Assembly (NCBI GenBank): GCA_003243275.1
Contig: QFQR01000001.1
Span: 1-64,000 of the forward strand
Source of the DNA: Leifsonia xyli
GTDB lineage: Bacteria; Actinomycetota; Actinomycetes; Actinomycetales; Microbacteriaceae
Direction of reading: 5' to 3'
Length of the DNA stretch: 64,000 nucleotides
Below the pieces are notes generated by a model, which saw only the letters and a list, made by a program, of their open reading frames with translations, did not search any database and was not told where the DNA came from. Positions 31,415 through 40,245 of the stretch are shown in pieces (the first letter of the stretch is position 1; each line of letters opens with the position of its first letter). The position numbers and the translations under genes were made by a program.

Positions 31415-31846
31415 ATGACTGAAGACGAAAGTCAGGCTGCGGCTGACGACCTCGCCAAACGCCTGCGACTTCTGATGGATGTCGCTGTCGCCGAGTCCGG
31501 CTCCGAACCGACCTACTCGCAGATCGCGGAGTATCTGAGACAGCGTGGCATCAGCCTGTCTCGATCACGATGGACGTACATGGTCAACGGCCACCGATAC
31601 GTTCAGGACACCGCAGTCTTCGAGGGACTCGCGGACTTCTTCGACGTTGATGCTGCCTTTCTTGCGGGGGAGAGCGGCGTGGCAACCCCGGAAAAGGTCT
31701 CCGCCCAGCTCGACCTCGTGCGTTCGATGCGTGCAGCGAAGGTGAAGTCCTACGCTGCACGCACACTCGGCGATATCTCGCCGAAGGCGCTCCAAGCCAT
31801 CAGCAAGTTCCTGGACGAGGAAATGATGCGAACACCCGAGCACTGA
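31415..31846 (+). CDS. EspR-like HTH transcriptional regulator
   Basis: 143 residues from ATG 31415, preceded by AGGGAAGG. The layout (AKRLRLLMDVAVAESGSEPTYSQIAEYLRQRGISLSRSRWTYMVNGHRY, then VFEGLADFFDVDAAFL) matches EspR-type proteins of actinobacteria: an XRE helix-turn-helix with two flanking helices and a C-terminal dimer helix (DISPKALQAISKFLDEEM). It is the likely ligand of the four 14-bp palindromes upstream, controlling itself and the divergent primase-transfer operon. A leaderless start at ATG 31343 is in frame and cannot be excluded. Confidence 0.75.
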   Translation: MTEDESQAAADDLAKRLRLLMDVAVAESGSEPTYSQIAEYLRQRGISLSRSRWTYMVNGHRYVQDTAVFEGLADFFDVDAAFLAGESGVATPEKVSAQLDLVRSMRAAKVKSYAARTLGDISPKALQAISKFLDEEMMRTPEH

Positions 31847-31904
31847 CGGGTGTCGCGCGCCACGGAGCCGAGGCCAGTAGTTGCTCGGCCGAGAGGGGGT
31901 AAAC

Positions 31905-32369
31905 GTGAACACCGAAGAAACCGTAACGGCCGCCGTCTCCGATCTGCGGCTCGGCAGCAGATTCACGCTTGCGCACCTTCTCCAGGCCATACAGGAACGG
32001 CGCCATCGTAGGCTCCGCGTCGTCGAGCTCGCCGACCTCGACACCCGCGACGGCATCTGTGCGCTCTGGCTGGTCACCGACACCGAGGACTTCGTGCTCC
32101 ACGCACGTAGCGACTCTGCACTGCATCGCCAGCAGTTCGTCCTTCACGAGTTGGCCCACATGATCCTCGGTCACACGGAGGGCGACGATTGCACAGCCGG
32201 GGACGTCTTGCTGCCCAACATCCCTCCTCACACGCGCGGACGCCTGCTCAAGCGACAGGACATTGACAGTGAGACGGAGATCGCCGCCGAGTCGCTCGCA
32301 GATCGGCTGGCCGCGGGCATCCGAGGATCGGTGTTCGCCGAGTCGCGCTATTCGGAGATATTCGGTTGA
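31905..32369 (+). CDS. ImmA/IrrE-type metallopeptidase
   Basis: 154 residues from GTG 31905, preceded by GAGAGGGGG. The zinc motif HELAHMILGH and a downstream Glu (SETEIAAESLADRLA) define the ImmA/IrrE family. In mobile elements these peptidases cleave the partner XRE repressor to induce transfer. It directly follows the EspR-like regulator, which is the natural candidate substrate. Its stop overlaps the TTG start of the next gene. Confidence 0.8.
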   Translation: MNTEETVTAAVSDLRLGSRFTLAHLLQAIQERRHRRLRVVELADLDTRDGICALWLVTDTEDFVLHARSDSALHRQQFVLHELAHMILGHTEGDDCTAGDVLLPNIPPHTRGRLLKRQDIDSETEIAAESLADRLAAGIRGSVFAESRYSEIFG

Positions 32370-33385
32370 TCCAGGCTCTCGTCGCGGCGCTCATGTGGGC
32401 ACTTGTGGCGAGCCTGCTTATCTTCCGCCGCAAACGGGCGGATCGAAGCATCACCTACGCCTCCGCTTCGATCGCCGTCGCAATGACCCTGAACGTCGAT
32501 GCCATCTACCTCGTCACCGATCCGCTTCTTGGGGGAACGAATGTCACCACCCTCGTTGCGGATGGGCTGCTGATGATCGGGATATTCTTCCTCGGTCGGG
32601 GCGTCATGAAGGCCGACGAGTACCGACCCAAGCTCGTGCGGGCCGTCGTGGGCATCCCGGCGCTCGTCACCTCGCTTCTTGCGATCACCACGATATTCAT
32701 GTTCATCGACCGAGGCACAACCACGACTCGGTTCATGATCGACTTCGGCGCGCAACCCGCAGCAGCGACCTACTCGATCATCAACTTCAGCTACTTCTTC
32801 CTCGTGATCACGACGATGATGATCCTCGCTGCGCGGCAATATCTGCGTAGCTCCGGCATCCAACGTCTTCCCGCGGGGCTGCTGAGCCTGGGATCGGCGT
32901 TCGGCGGCGCACTGTGCCTGGCAGTGCTCACGATGGACGTCGCACACGTCACCGGCCAACTCGATCTCATGCGTGCCGTCCAATTAGCGTACGAACCGCT
33001 CTCTCTGCTCGCGTTCCTATTCCTATGCGCGGGCTTCGCCGCGCAGCCTGCCGTCCGCCGCGCACAGCACGACATGCGCCGGAAGCGCACCGCTGGCCTG
33101 GCGACGCAGTTGGTACCACTCTGGAAGCGGGCGTCCCTCGTGCGGCCTGGGCTGAGCCAAGCAGACCCGCTCGCTGCGAGCGCGGATGACCTGGAGAGCC
33201 GTCTGCACCGAGAGATCGTTGAGATCCGCGACGCGATGATCGACCCGCGTGTCGCCTTCGAGATCAGCGCAGCTGAGCGCGCCCTCCTGGATCGCGCCGA
33301 GAGCCACCTTCTTGGACCCGACACGAGGGCGACACGGACCACCTCTTCGCTATGGAGCCGGGTCGACGAGGGAGGCAGCTCGTGA
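32366..33385 (+). CDS. Polytopic membrane protein of the MAB_1171c-like type
   Basis: 339 residues from TTG 32366. About seven to eight membrane helices occupy the first 230 residues (for example VAALMWALVASLLIF and IINFSYFFLVITTMMILAA), and a cytosolic tail of about 100 residues contains a helical segment, LESRLHREIVEIRDAMIDPR. Actinobacterial proteins of this layout commonly follow a regulator and an ImmA-like peptidase in one operon. It may be a sensor feeding the peptidase. Transport has been suggested for the family but is unproven. Confidence 0.65.
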   Translation: MIQALVAALMWALVASLLIFRRKRADRSITYASASIAVAMTLNVDAIYLVTDPLLGGTNVTTLVADGLLMIGIFFLGRGVMKADEYRPKLVRAVVGIPALVTSLLAITTIFMFIDRGTTTTRFMIDFGAQPAAATYSIINFSYFFLVITTMMILAARQYLRSSGIQRLPAGLLSLGSAFGGALCLAVLTMDVAHVTGQLDLMRAVQLAYEPLSLLAFLFLCAGFAAQPAVRRAQHDMRRKRTAGLATQLVPLWKRASLVRPGLSQADPLAASADDLESRLHREIVEIRDAMIDPRVAFEISAAERALLDRAESHLLGPDTRATRTTSSLWSRVDEGGSS

Positions 33386-34521
33386 TGCGCCGGGTCGCGC
33401 TAGGTGCCGGATTCGTCGCGGCAGGCGCGCTGGGTGTGGGCTGGGCGATCACGCGGCGGCTCACAGCCCCCAGCACGCGACGCTTCGACCTGACCGTTCG
33501 CGAGGTTGAGCACGATGGCGACGGCCGTCTCATCGTGCTCGACCGAACTCATCTGACGGTAGCCGAAGGGGTCTACAACCTCTGGTTCGAGAACGGGGCC
33601 TGGGCGCAACTCTCCGCGGGCGTGCTCGACCGTGGCCCGACCCTGATCGCACGACGGGTGACGAGCACGGCATTGGGACTCACCCCCACCGGAGGCGATC
33701 ACGTCTCTTGGAGCGGCATCTACTATGCGACCCCCCAGGACGCCAACCTTGACGCCCACGACATCACCATCGACACCCCCGTGGGGCCCGCCCCCGCCTG
33801 GCGCATCGACGGCGACAGCGGCACGTCGACGTGGGCGATCCACATACACGGCCTCGGCAGCGTCCGGGCAGGAACACTTCGCGGCGCGCTCGCCGCGACC
33901 GATTGCCGCTACACCTCGCTCGTCATCAGCTACCGAGCCGACGGCGAGGGCCCGGCGGTCGGCAACGGTCGCTCAACGCTCGGCCTCACCGAGGCCGACG
34001 ACGCCGCGGCTGCTATCGAGTACGCGATGCGGCACGGAGCGCGACAGGTCGTGCTGTTCGGATGGTCGATGGGCGCGGCCATCGCGCTGCAGCTCGCTCA
34101 GCACCCGTCATATCGACACAGCATCGTAGGTCTAGTGCTCGACTCGCCCGTGCTCGACTGGACCGAGGTCATCAAGGCGAACTGCATCCGCAGTGGACTC
34201 CCCGCGGCCGCGGGCAGCCTCGCGATCCCGTGGCTGACGCTCCGCCCGCTGGCCCGGATGGTCGGCCTGCCCGAGCGCATCCCGCTCCGATCCTTCGACT
34301 GGACAGTTCGTGCCGAGGAACTCACCGCGCCCACGCTCATCCTTCACGGCACCAACGACGACTCCGTACCGATACAGCTCTCACAAGCACTCCGAGATTC
34401 TCGGCCTGGCCTTGTTACGCTGGAGGTCTTCGAGGCCGGCCATACGCTCTCCTGGAACTCCGACCCCGACCGATGGCAGAGCGCGGTGATCGCCTGGCTC
34501 GCTGCGCACGTCCCGTCTTGA
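33385..34521 (+). CDS. Membrane-anchored alpha/beta hydrolase
   Basis: 378 residues, with GGAGG upstream; ATG 33385 overlaps the previous stop and GTG 33382 is the alternative. A signal-anchor helix (LGAGFVAAGALGVGWAITRR) precedes the hydrolase fold: oxyanion motif HIHGLGSV, nucleophile elbow GWSMGAA, acid in HGTNDDSVP and the catalytic His in EAGHTLSW. Substrate unknown. It is last in the regulator-peptidase-membrane protein-hydrolase unit and could make or degrade an extracellular lipid or peptide signal. Confidence 0.75.
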   Translation: MRRVALGAGFVAAGALGVGWAITRRLTAPSTRRFDLTVREVEHDGDGRLIVLDRTHLTVAEGVYNLWFENGAWAQLSAGVLDRGPTLIARRVTSTALGLTPTGGDHVSWSGIYYATPQDANLDAHDITIDTPVGPAPAWRIDGDSGTSTWAIHIHGLGSVRAGTLRGALAATDCRYTSLVISYRADGEGPAVGNGRSTLGLTEADDAAAAIEYAMRHGARQVVLFGWSMGAAIALQLAQHPSYRHSIVGLVLDSPVLDWTEVIKANCIRSGLPAAAGSLAIPWLTLRPLARMVGLPERIPLRSFDWTVRAEELTAPTLILHGTNDDSVPIQLSQALRDSRPGLVTLEVFEAGHTLSWNSDPDRWQSAVIAWLAAHVPS

Positions 34522-34661
34522 ACACCTGTCGGCGTGGGGGGCAGGGTCGTTGACGGGGAAGGTCTGTCCGATACTCAGCTGGATCGTTCCCGAGCGACGA
34601 AATCGAGGGCACGCTCGGTGAGCGAGAACAGTTTCGCACCAAGAACACGGAGGATTTCCAG

Positions 34662-35123
34662 GTGTCTCGCGATCGAAACACAGGGCGCGGCCGGGCGCCA
34701 CTCTGGCCTGTCATCGCGGCGGCGGTCGCGCCGCCTGCCATCGGCGTAGTGGTCCTGCTTTCGGGCGTGGTTGGCCAAGACTCGTCCCCCTCGACGGAAG
34801 GCGACCTCTGGGTGGGCGAAGGGACTTTCGGTCCCGTGAGTTCCGCGGATCCCGAGGATATCCAAGTCGCCCACGAGTCTCTTCATGCAATCGGAGCCGA
34901 GTGTCTCCGCACGGATCCGAATCCCGACGTAATCGACTCGAGCGTCAACGCCATAGTCGATTTCGCGCGCCGGTTTCCCGTCGGCCGTTTCCCAATTGAC
35001 GATGAAACCGCGACTGGGGAGACCTTACTCCTCGTGACCAGGTCCGCTGTAACGACCTGTGCCCCATGGGCAGTGTCGACCATCGATGCCGAACTGCCTG
35101 GGGACATGCGGCTAGACCGGTAG
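34662..35123 (+). CDS. Small membrane-anchored protein of unknown function
   Basis: 153 residues from GTG 34662, with GGAGG 9 nt upstream. One N-terminal membrane helix (LWPVIAAAVAPPAIGVVVLLSGVV) is followed by an extracytoplasmic domain with two Cys (AECLRTDPNPD and VTTCAPW) that may pair. No family recognised. Its 3' end overlaps the convergent ccdA gene by 12 nt, which marks the join between the conjugative backbone and the metal island. Confidence 0.5.
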   Translation: MSRDRNTGRGRAPLWPVIAAAVAPPAIGVVVLLSGVVGQDSSPSTEGDLWVGEGTFGPVSSADPEDIQVAHESLHAIGAECLRTDPNPDVIDSSVNAIVDFARRFPVGRFPIDDETATGETLLLVTRSAVTTCAPWAVSTIDAELPGDMRLDR

Positions 35124-35834
35124 CAGCGTTCCCCCAATGAGGCTCTGCAGCGAATAGATCAACAACGTCCAGAGTCCGCTCATCATGAGAATGCCCGTCA
35201 GAATCATGACCGCTCCGCCGGTGATGTTGATCGCGCGAATGTGTCGACGCAGGAACTTGGTGGCTGTCGTGGCCCATCCCAGGCCGACGGCGACGGCGAG
35301 GAAGGGCAGGCCGAGGCCGATGCAGTAGATGACGGCCAGGAGTGCTCCGCGGGCGGCGGATGCGGTGCTGATGCTGAGTGCGGAGATCGCGGCGAGGGTG
35401 GGGCCGAGGCAGGGGGTCCAGCCGAGGCCGAAGGCGATGCCGAGCAGCGGTGCGCCGACCAGGCCGGTGGGGGGTTTGATGGCGGGCTTCGCGGTGCGCT
35501 GGAAGACGCGAAGCAGGCCGATGAACACCAGCCCCATGATGAGGACGACTGCGCCGAGGATGCGGATGAGGATGTCCTGCCAGCGGATCAGCCAACCGCC
35601 TACGGCGCCGAAGGCAACGCCGTAGGCGATGAACACGAGCGAGAACCCGAGGGTGAACAGGCCGGCTCCGATCAGGGGTCGCCAGCGGGAGCGCGTGGTG
35701 GATGCGCCGCTGACGTAGCCGAGGTAGCCGGGTACGAGCGGCAGCACACAGGGCGAGGCGAAGGAGACGAGGCCGGCCAGCAGCGCGATCGGCATCGCGA
35801 GCCAGAGTTCGCCGTTGGCGACGATACCGTTCAT
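35112..35834 (-). CDS. ccdA: Cytochrome c biogenesis protein CcdA
   Basis: 240 residues, six membrane helices. The two redox Cys are in FASPCVLPLVPGYLGYVSG and GWTPCLGPTLAAIS, the CcdA/DsbD-gamma signature. It carries electrons from cytoplasmic thioredoxin to the outside thioredoxin-like protein, keeping apocytochrome or other thiols reduced. It overlaps the TlpA-like gene by 4 nt and belongs to the System II cytochrome c set that runs to 39374. Next to copper genes it may also protect extracytoplasmic thiols from metal. Confidence 0.9.
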   Translation of the reverse strand: MNGIVANGELWLAMPIALLAGLVSFASPCVLPLVPGYLGYVSGASTTRSRWRPLIGAGLFTLGFSLVFIAYGVAFGAVGGWLIRWQDILIRILGAVVLIMGLVFIGLLRVFQRTAKPAIKPPTGLVGAPLLGIAFGLGWTPCLGPTLAAISALSISTASAARGALLAVIYCIGLGLPFLAVAVGLGWATTATKFLRRHIRAINITGGAVMILTGILMMSGLWTLLIYSLQSLIGGTLLPV

Positions 35835-36460
35835 GGGGTGCGGCTCTCGGTCAGGGCGGTGTCGATGAGGGCGGCGAGGGTGCCTTGTGAGGGGATGCGG
35901 CCCAGGATTCGGGAGGCCATCCGTCCTTCACGGTCGAGGACGATCGTGGTGGGCACGGCGTTCGGGGCGGCCTTGCCAGCGAACGCGAACTGCACGTCGC
36001 CGGTCGCGGCGTCCAGGATCGACGGGTAGGTGATGCCGAACTCGTTGGCGAACGCGGTCGCGGTCGCGCCGGTGTCGCGCACGTTCACGCCGATGAACAC
36101 GACGCCCCGGTCGGCGTACTGCTCATATGTCGCCTGCAGGTCGGGGGCTTCAGCGCGGCAGGGTGGGCAGGCGGCGTACCAGAAGTTGACGACGACGACC
36201 GACCCGAGCCAGTCGGTGGAGTCGGCCTGGCCGCCGGTGTCCAACGGACCGCCGAAGGTCACCGGGTCGTCGCGCTCGGCGGCGGGGATCTCCACGACCG
36301 TGTCGTCGGCCGAGGTGTACCCGTTCGGGCTCTGCGGGAGGGTGATGTCGGGCGGCTGGGCGGCGCATCCAGCCAGCAGGAGCAGTGCGGCGAGGGTGCC
36401 ACCGACTGACGCCGCGATCCAGCGCCGGTGCGGGTGGGCGGAGTCGGGTTTCGAAGTCAT
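35831..36460 (-). CDS. TlpA/ResA-like thioredoxin-fold lipoprotein
   Basis: 209 residues. A lipobox LLLAGCAA near residue 31 indicates lipid attachment. The thioredoxin fold has the active-site pair in NFWYAACPPCRAEAPDL and the cis-Pro region NAVPTTIVLDREG. It reduces the apocytochrome CxxCH motif, receiving electrons from CcdA. Immediately upstream of ccdA with a 4-nt overlap. As a lipoprotein it would use the lgt and lspA copies in this window. Confidence 0.88.
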   Translation of the reverse strand: MTSKPDSAHPHRRWIAASVGGTLAALLLLAGCAAQPPDITLPQSPNGYTSADDTVVEIPAAERDDPVTFGGPLDTGGQADSTDWLGSVVVVNFWYAACPPCRAEAPDLQATYEQYADRGVVFIGVNVRDTGATATAFANEFGITYPSILDAATGDVQFAFAGKAAPNAVPTTIVLDREGRMASRILGRIPSQGTLAALIDTALTESRTP

Positions 36461-36498
36461 GGCGGTGCGCTTTCAGGCAGCGGTGGTGAGCCGGCGGT

Positions 36499-36765
36499 CT
36501 AGGACTTGGCGGTGGGGCGCTTGCGCCCGGCGAGGATGGCGCCGGCGATAACGAGCACGAGCCCGGCCGGGTAGCCGGCCGCGAGGTCGAGCCAGCCGGG
36601 TGGTTGGCCGGGTCCGAACGCTTCGAGATGGGCGAGCCAGTGGATGATCGCGACGAGCGCGCCCACGCCGATCAGGACCTGGCCCAAGCGGACGAGGATG
36701 CGGTGCTTGCGCCAGCGAGCCTCGAAGTCGTCGGGCTTGCTCGGTCGGGCTGTGGCTTTTGCCAT
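36499..36765 (-). CDS. Small two-helix membrane protein
   Basis: 88 residues with two membrane helices (VRLGQVLIGVGALVAIIHWL and AGLVLVIAGAILAGR) and a basic N-terminus. It sits between ccsB and the TlpA-like gene with a clear ribosome site, as small membrane proteins often do in actinobacterial cytochrome c clusters. No assigned function. Confidence 0.65.
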   Translation of the reverse strand: MAKATARPSKPDDFEARWRKHRILVRLGQVLIGVGALVAIIHWLAHLEAFGPGQPPGWLDLAAGYPAGLVLVIAGAILAGRKRPTAKS

Positions 36766-36787
36766 GGTTCGGTCCTTTCAGTGATGG

Positions 36788-37753
36788 TCAGAGGCCGGAG
36801 TAGGAGTGCAGGCCGGTAAAGAAGACATTGACGACGCCGAAGTTGAACAGCACGGCGGCGAAGCCGGTGATGCACAGCCAGGCGGCGCGGCGGCCGTGCC
36901 AGCCGCGGGTGGCCATCGCATGGAGGTAGGCGGCGTAGAGGACCCAGATGATGAACGTCCAGACCTCTTTCACGTCCCACCCCCAGAACCGGCCCCAGGC
37001 GCGCCCGGCCCAGATCGCGCCGGCGATCAGGGTGAACGTCCACAGGATGAAGCCGATGATGGTCAGCCGGTAGGCGAGGCGGTCGAGGTCCTCGGCCGAC
37101 GGGGTGGCCTCCAGGAGACGCTGCAGCCGAGTCGGCTGCTCGGGATGGCGGCGGGACTTGAGCAGATAGGTGATGCTGATCAGGAACGCCAGGCCGAAGA
37201 ACGCGGTGGCCAGCAGCGCGACCAGGACGTGAATCACCAACCACCCGGACTGCAGGGCGGGCATCAGCGGCACCACGGGCACGTAGAAGCTCACCGTCGC
37301 CACCCCGAGCAGCAGCACGACCAGGCCGAGGACCGCGGTCCCCAGGAACGCAAGGCGACCCCGGATGGACACGGCCAGGAAGGTGCCGATGATCAGCGCC
37401 GTGCCGGTCAGGGAGAACTCGAACATGTTGGCCCAGGGCACCCGTTCGGCGGCGATGCCGCGCAGCACCGTGGCCGCGACGTGGAGCACCCAGCCGAGCA
37501 CCGTCAGCGCGTAGCCGACCCGGATCGCCTTCGACCTGCCAGGTGCCGGCTCCGTCGTGGGCTCCGTGGCCCCGGGCGGTGCAGGAGGCACCGCGGCTGG
37601 CCCGGCAAGGACCCGTTCCCTGGCCAGCGCCGACGTGGCGCGAGGGGCGGTGCGTCGGGCGAGGTCGAGGGTGTAGGCGATGAAGCCGGCCGCGTAGACG
37701 GCGATCGCCGAGTACACCAGCAGCAGGGACAGGGCGTCAAGGAACGGGGTCAT
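36788..37753 (-). CDS. ccsB: Cytochrome c biogenesis protein CcsB/CcsA (ResC-like)
   Basis: 321 residues from ATG 37753, with GGAGG 5 nt upstream. It has about eight membrane helices and the Trp-rich heme-binding WWD segment GRAWGRFWGWDVKEVWTF, flanked by conserved His residues. With ResB it forms the System II heme lyase that attaches heme to apocytochrome c outside the membrane. It overlaps resB by 17 nt. Confidence 0.9.
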   Translation of the reverse strand: MTPFLDALSLLLVYSAIAVYAAGFIAYTLDLARRTAPRATSALARERVLAGPAAVPPAPPGATEPTTEPAPGRSKAIRVGYALTVLGWVLHVAATVLRGIAAERVPWANMFEFSLTGTALIIGTFLAVSIRGRLAFLGTAVLGLVVLLLGVATVSFYVPVVPLMPALQSGWLVIHVLVALLATAFFGLAFLISITYLLKSRRHPEQPTRLQRLLEATPSAEDLDRLAYRLTIIGFILWTFTLIAGAIWAGRAWGRFWGWDVKEVWTFIIWVLYAAYLHAMATRGWHGRRAAWLCITGFAAVLFNFGVVNVFFTGLHSYSGL

Positions 37754-39374
37754 CGGATCCTCCGGGTGGTCGGGGCGCGGTTTCAAGGCGGGCGACGAGG
37801 GCGTCGACGGTGGACTGCAGGCGAGGGTCGGCGCCGCGGGCGAGCGCGGCGATCTCGAGCTGCGTCTGGTCGCCGCGGGCGGCGACGCGCACCCAGATGC
37901 GCCGCCGGGGCACGAACAACGAGAGGGCCAGGCCGGCGACCGCGGCGGACGCGGCGATCAGGGTGGGCGCCTGGGTGGGGTCGTGGGCGATGTCCAGCGA
38001 CGCGAACCGCGGGATGCTGGTGAGCTCGATCGTGCCCAGCCCGTCCGGCAGCGGGGCTGTGGTGCCGGGCGTGAGCTCGAGGGCCGGGGTCGCGGTGCCG
38101 CGGCCGGCGACCTGGGTCATCGCGGAGGTGTCGAGCGAGTAGACCGACACGGGAACACCGCTGTCCAGTCCGAGGTCGCCCACATACACGTCCAGGGTGA
38201 CGACCGGGTCGAGCAGGTCGGGGTAGCTGGAGTAGGAGGCGCCGCCGGGCGCGGTCGCGCGGGTCGGATAGAACAGGGCGATCATCCCGACCTGCTTCGC
38301 CAGCCCGTCAGGGACCTTCACGACGCCGAGGCTGGTGAGGTTGGCGTCTTGCGGGAGGAACGGGATCGAGTCGCTGAACACGACGTCGCCGGACGGGTTG
38401 CGGACGGTGAGGGTCGGGGCGTAGCCGTTGCCGAGCAGGTAGATGTCGGTGCCGGCCACCGACAGCGGCTCGTTCACGCGGATGCTCGAGGACTGCTGCG
38501 TGTCGTCTGCGGTGACGGTGACCTGGGCGTCGAAGTCGCGCGGCATGCCCAACGCGTTGAGATTGTCCTCGACGTAGTCGACGCGGAACCGGTCCAGGGT
38601 GAGGGTGAACTGCGGGATCTGCGCGTCGGTGACGAACCGGCCGGGGGTGAAGGAGTCGTATGCGATCCGCGTGCTGGCGAAGGTCTGCCCTTCGACGAGG
38701 ATGCGCTGCCCGGTGAACCGGTAGCCGGTGCCGACCGCAAGGACGACGAGCACCGCGAGCAGGGCGAGGTGGAACAGCAGGTTCCCGGTCTCGCGCAGGT
38801 AGCCGCGTTCGGCGGCGATCGAACGCTCCCCGCCCGCGTCGAGCCTGCGGAGCCGATAGTGCTGGCGGCGCAGCTCCTTCTCCGCGATGCGCAGCACGTC
38901 TTCCGGGGGGCCGCCCACGCGGCGTCGGTCGTGCGCCGGCAGGCGCTGGAGGTTGCGGGGTGTCGCTGGCGGCGGTGCCAGCAGAGCCTGGGCGTGGTGG
39001 CGGATGCGCGGGATGAGACACCCCACGAGGGAGGCGAATAGCAGCAGGTAGACGGCGGAGAACCACACCGACCCGAACACGTCGTGCAGCTGCAGCAGCT
39101 GCACCGCCCAGGCCCAGTCGGGGTTGTTCCGGTCGAACTGGATGACCCCGTTGGGGTCGGAGGACCGCTGTGGGATCAACGACCCCGGGATCGCCGCCAG
39201 AGCCAGCAGCAACAGCAAGATCAGCGCGGTGCGCATCGAGGTCAACTGCCGCCACCCCCACCGCAACCAGCCGACCACGCCCAGGCGCGGGCCGCTCGGG
39301 GACTCTCCCGCGCGGTCGATATGGTCGCCCGGCAGGGTGGTGTCCGTCTCGGGTGTGCTACTCGGCGTCGGCAT
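37737..39374 (-). CDS. resB: Cytochrome c biogenesis protein ResB
   Basis: 545 residues. Three N-terminal membrane helices begin at SMRTALILLLLLALAAIPGSLIPQ, followed by a large outer domain and a last helix before the basic C-terminus. This matches ResB/Ccs1, the partner of CcsB in heme delivery. It overlaps both ccsB and lgt, so lgt-resB-ccsB are translated together. Confidence 0.9.
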   Translation of the reverse strand: MPTPSSTPETDTTLPGDHIDRAGESPSGPRLGVVGWLRWGWRQLTSMRTALILLLLLALAAIPGSLIPQRSSDPNGVIQFDRNNPDWAWAVQLLQLHDVFGSVWFSAVYLLLFASLVGCLIPRIRHHAQALLAPPPATPRNLQRLPAHDRRRVGGPPEDVLRIAEKELRRQHYRLRRLDAGGERSIAAERGYLRETGNLLFHLALLAVLVVLAVGTGYRFTGQRILVEGQTFASTRIAYDSFTPGRFVTDAQIPQFTLTLDRFRVDYVEDNLNALGMPRDFDAQVTVTADDTQQSSSIRVNEPLSVAGTDIYLLGNGYAPTLTVRNPSGDVVFSDSIPFLPQDANLTSLGVVKVPDGLAKQVGMIALFYPTRATAPGGASYSSYPDLLDPVVTLDVYVGDLGLDSGVPVSVYSLDTSAMTQVAGRGTATPALELTPGTTAPLPDGLGTIELTSIPRFASLDIAHDPTQAPTLIAASAAVAGLALSLFVPRRRIWVRVAARGDQTQLEIAALARGADPRLQSTVDALVARLETAPRPPGGSDDPVP

Positions 39375-40245
39375 GCACCGCCTCGTCTCCGGCCGGCACG
39401 GCCGCGGCCCGTCGGGTGCGCCACTGGGCGTAGACGATGACGCCGACGCCGAGCACGGCCGCGATCACCGCGGTGACGATGTTCGCCTTGATCCCGCCAG
39501 CCAGCAGCTCGGTCGGGTCCAGCCGGATCCACTCCAGGAAGGCCCGCCCGAACCCGTACCACAGCAGATAGAGGCCCAGGCTCAGCCCGGTCCCCGCTGC
39601 AGGGCGCCCGTCGAGGCGGCGGATGCGCTCGACGATGAGGATCACCGCGGCGCCGAGCAGATTCCACAGCAGCTCGTACAGGAACAGCGGCTGGAACAGC
39701 GTGCCCTCCGGCGTGCCGGGCGGGATCGCGGGGCTTCCCGGGTCGATCTGCAAACCCCACGGCAGCGTGGTGGGCGGACCGAATAGCTCCTGGTTGAAGT
39801 AGTTGCCCAGCCGCCCGACGGCCTGCGCGACGAGCATGCCGGGGGCTAGCGCATCCAGGAACAGCAGCAGCGGGATCCCGGCCCGGCGGGTGCCGATCAC
39901 GATCCCGACCAGGCCGAGGAGCACGGCCCCGAAGATCGCCAGGCCGCCCTCCCACAGATAGAGCACCCGCAGCAGGTCCGCGCCCGGATAGAAGTAGTCG
40001 CCCGGATGGGTGAGCACATGATAGATGCGGGCACCGACGATGCCCAGCGGCACCGCCCACATCGCCACATCCAGCACCGCGCCACGCGGATGCCCCGCGC
40101 GCCGCAGCCGCCGCGCCGCGATGACGACGGCCAGCACGATGCCGGTGAGGATGAACACGGCGTAGAAGTGGATCCGCAGCGGCCCGAGCTGGATGTAGCT
40201 GATGTCCGGGCTGGGAATCAGGGCCGGCAGCACGTCGAGCGGCAT
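39358..40245 (-). CDS. lgt: Prolipoprotein diacylglyceryl transferase
   Basis: 295 residues, seven helices. The Lgt signature GRLGNYFNQELFGPPTTLPWG and the conserved ARIYHVLTHPGDY are present. It transfers diacylglycerol from phosphatidylglycerol to the lipobox Cys, the step before LspA. The accessory copy sits in operon with resB and the M23 peptidase. GTG 40248 is an alternative start. Several lipoproteins in this window (35831, 49467, 50292) are plausible clients. Confidence 0.92.
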   Translation of the reverse strand: MPLDVLPALIPSPDISYIQLGPLRIHFYAVFILTGIVLAVVIAARRLRRAGHPRGAVLDVAMWAVPLGIVGARIYHVLTHPGDYFYPGADLLRVLYLWEGGLAIFGAVLLGLVGIVIGTRRAGIPLLLFLDALAPGMLVAQAVGRLGNYFNQELFGPPTTLPWGLQIDPGSPAIPPGTPEGTLFQPLFLYELLWNLLGAAVILIVERIRRLDGRPAAGTGLSLGLYLLWYGFGRAFLEWIRLDPTELLAGGIKANIVTAVIAAVLGVGVIVYAQWRTRRAAAVPAGDEAVHADAE

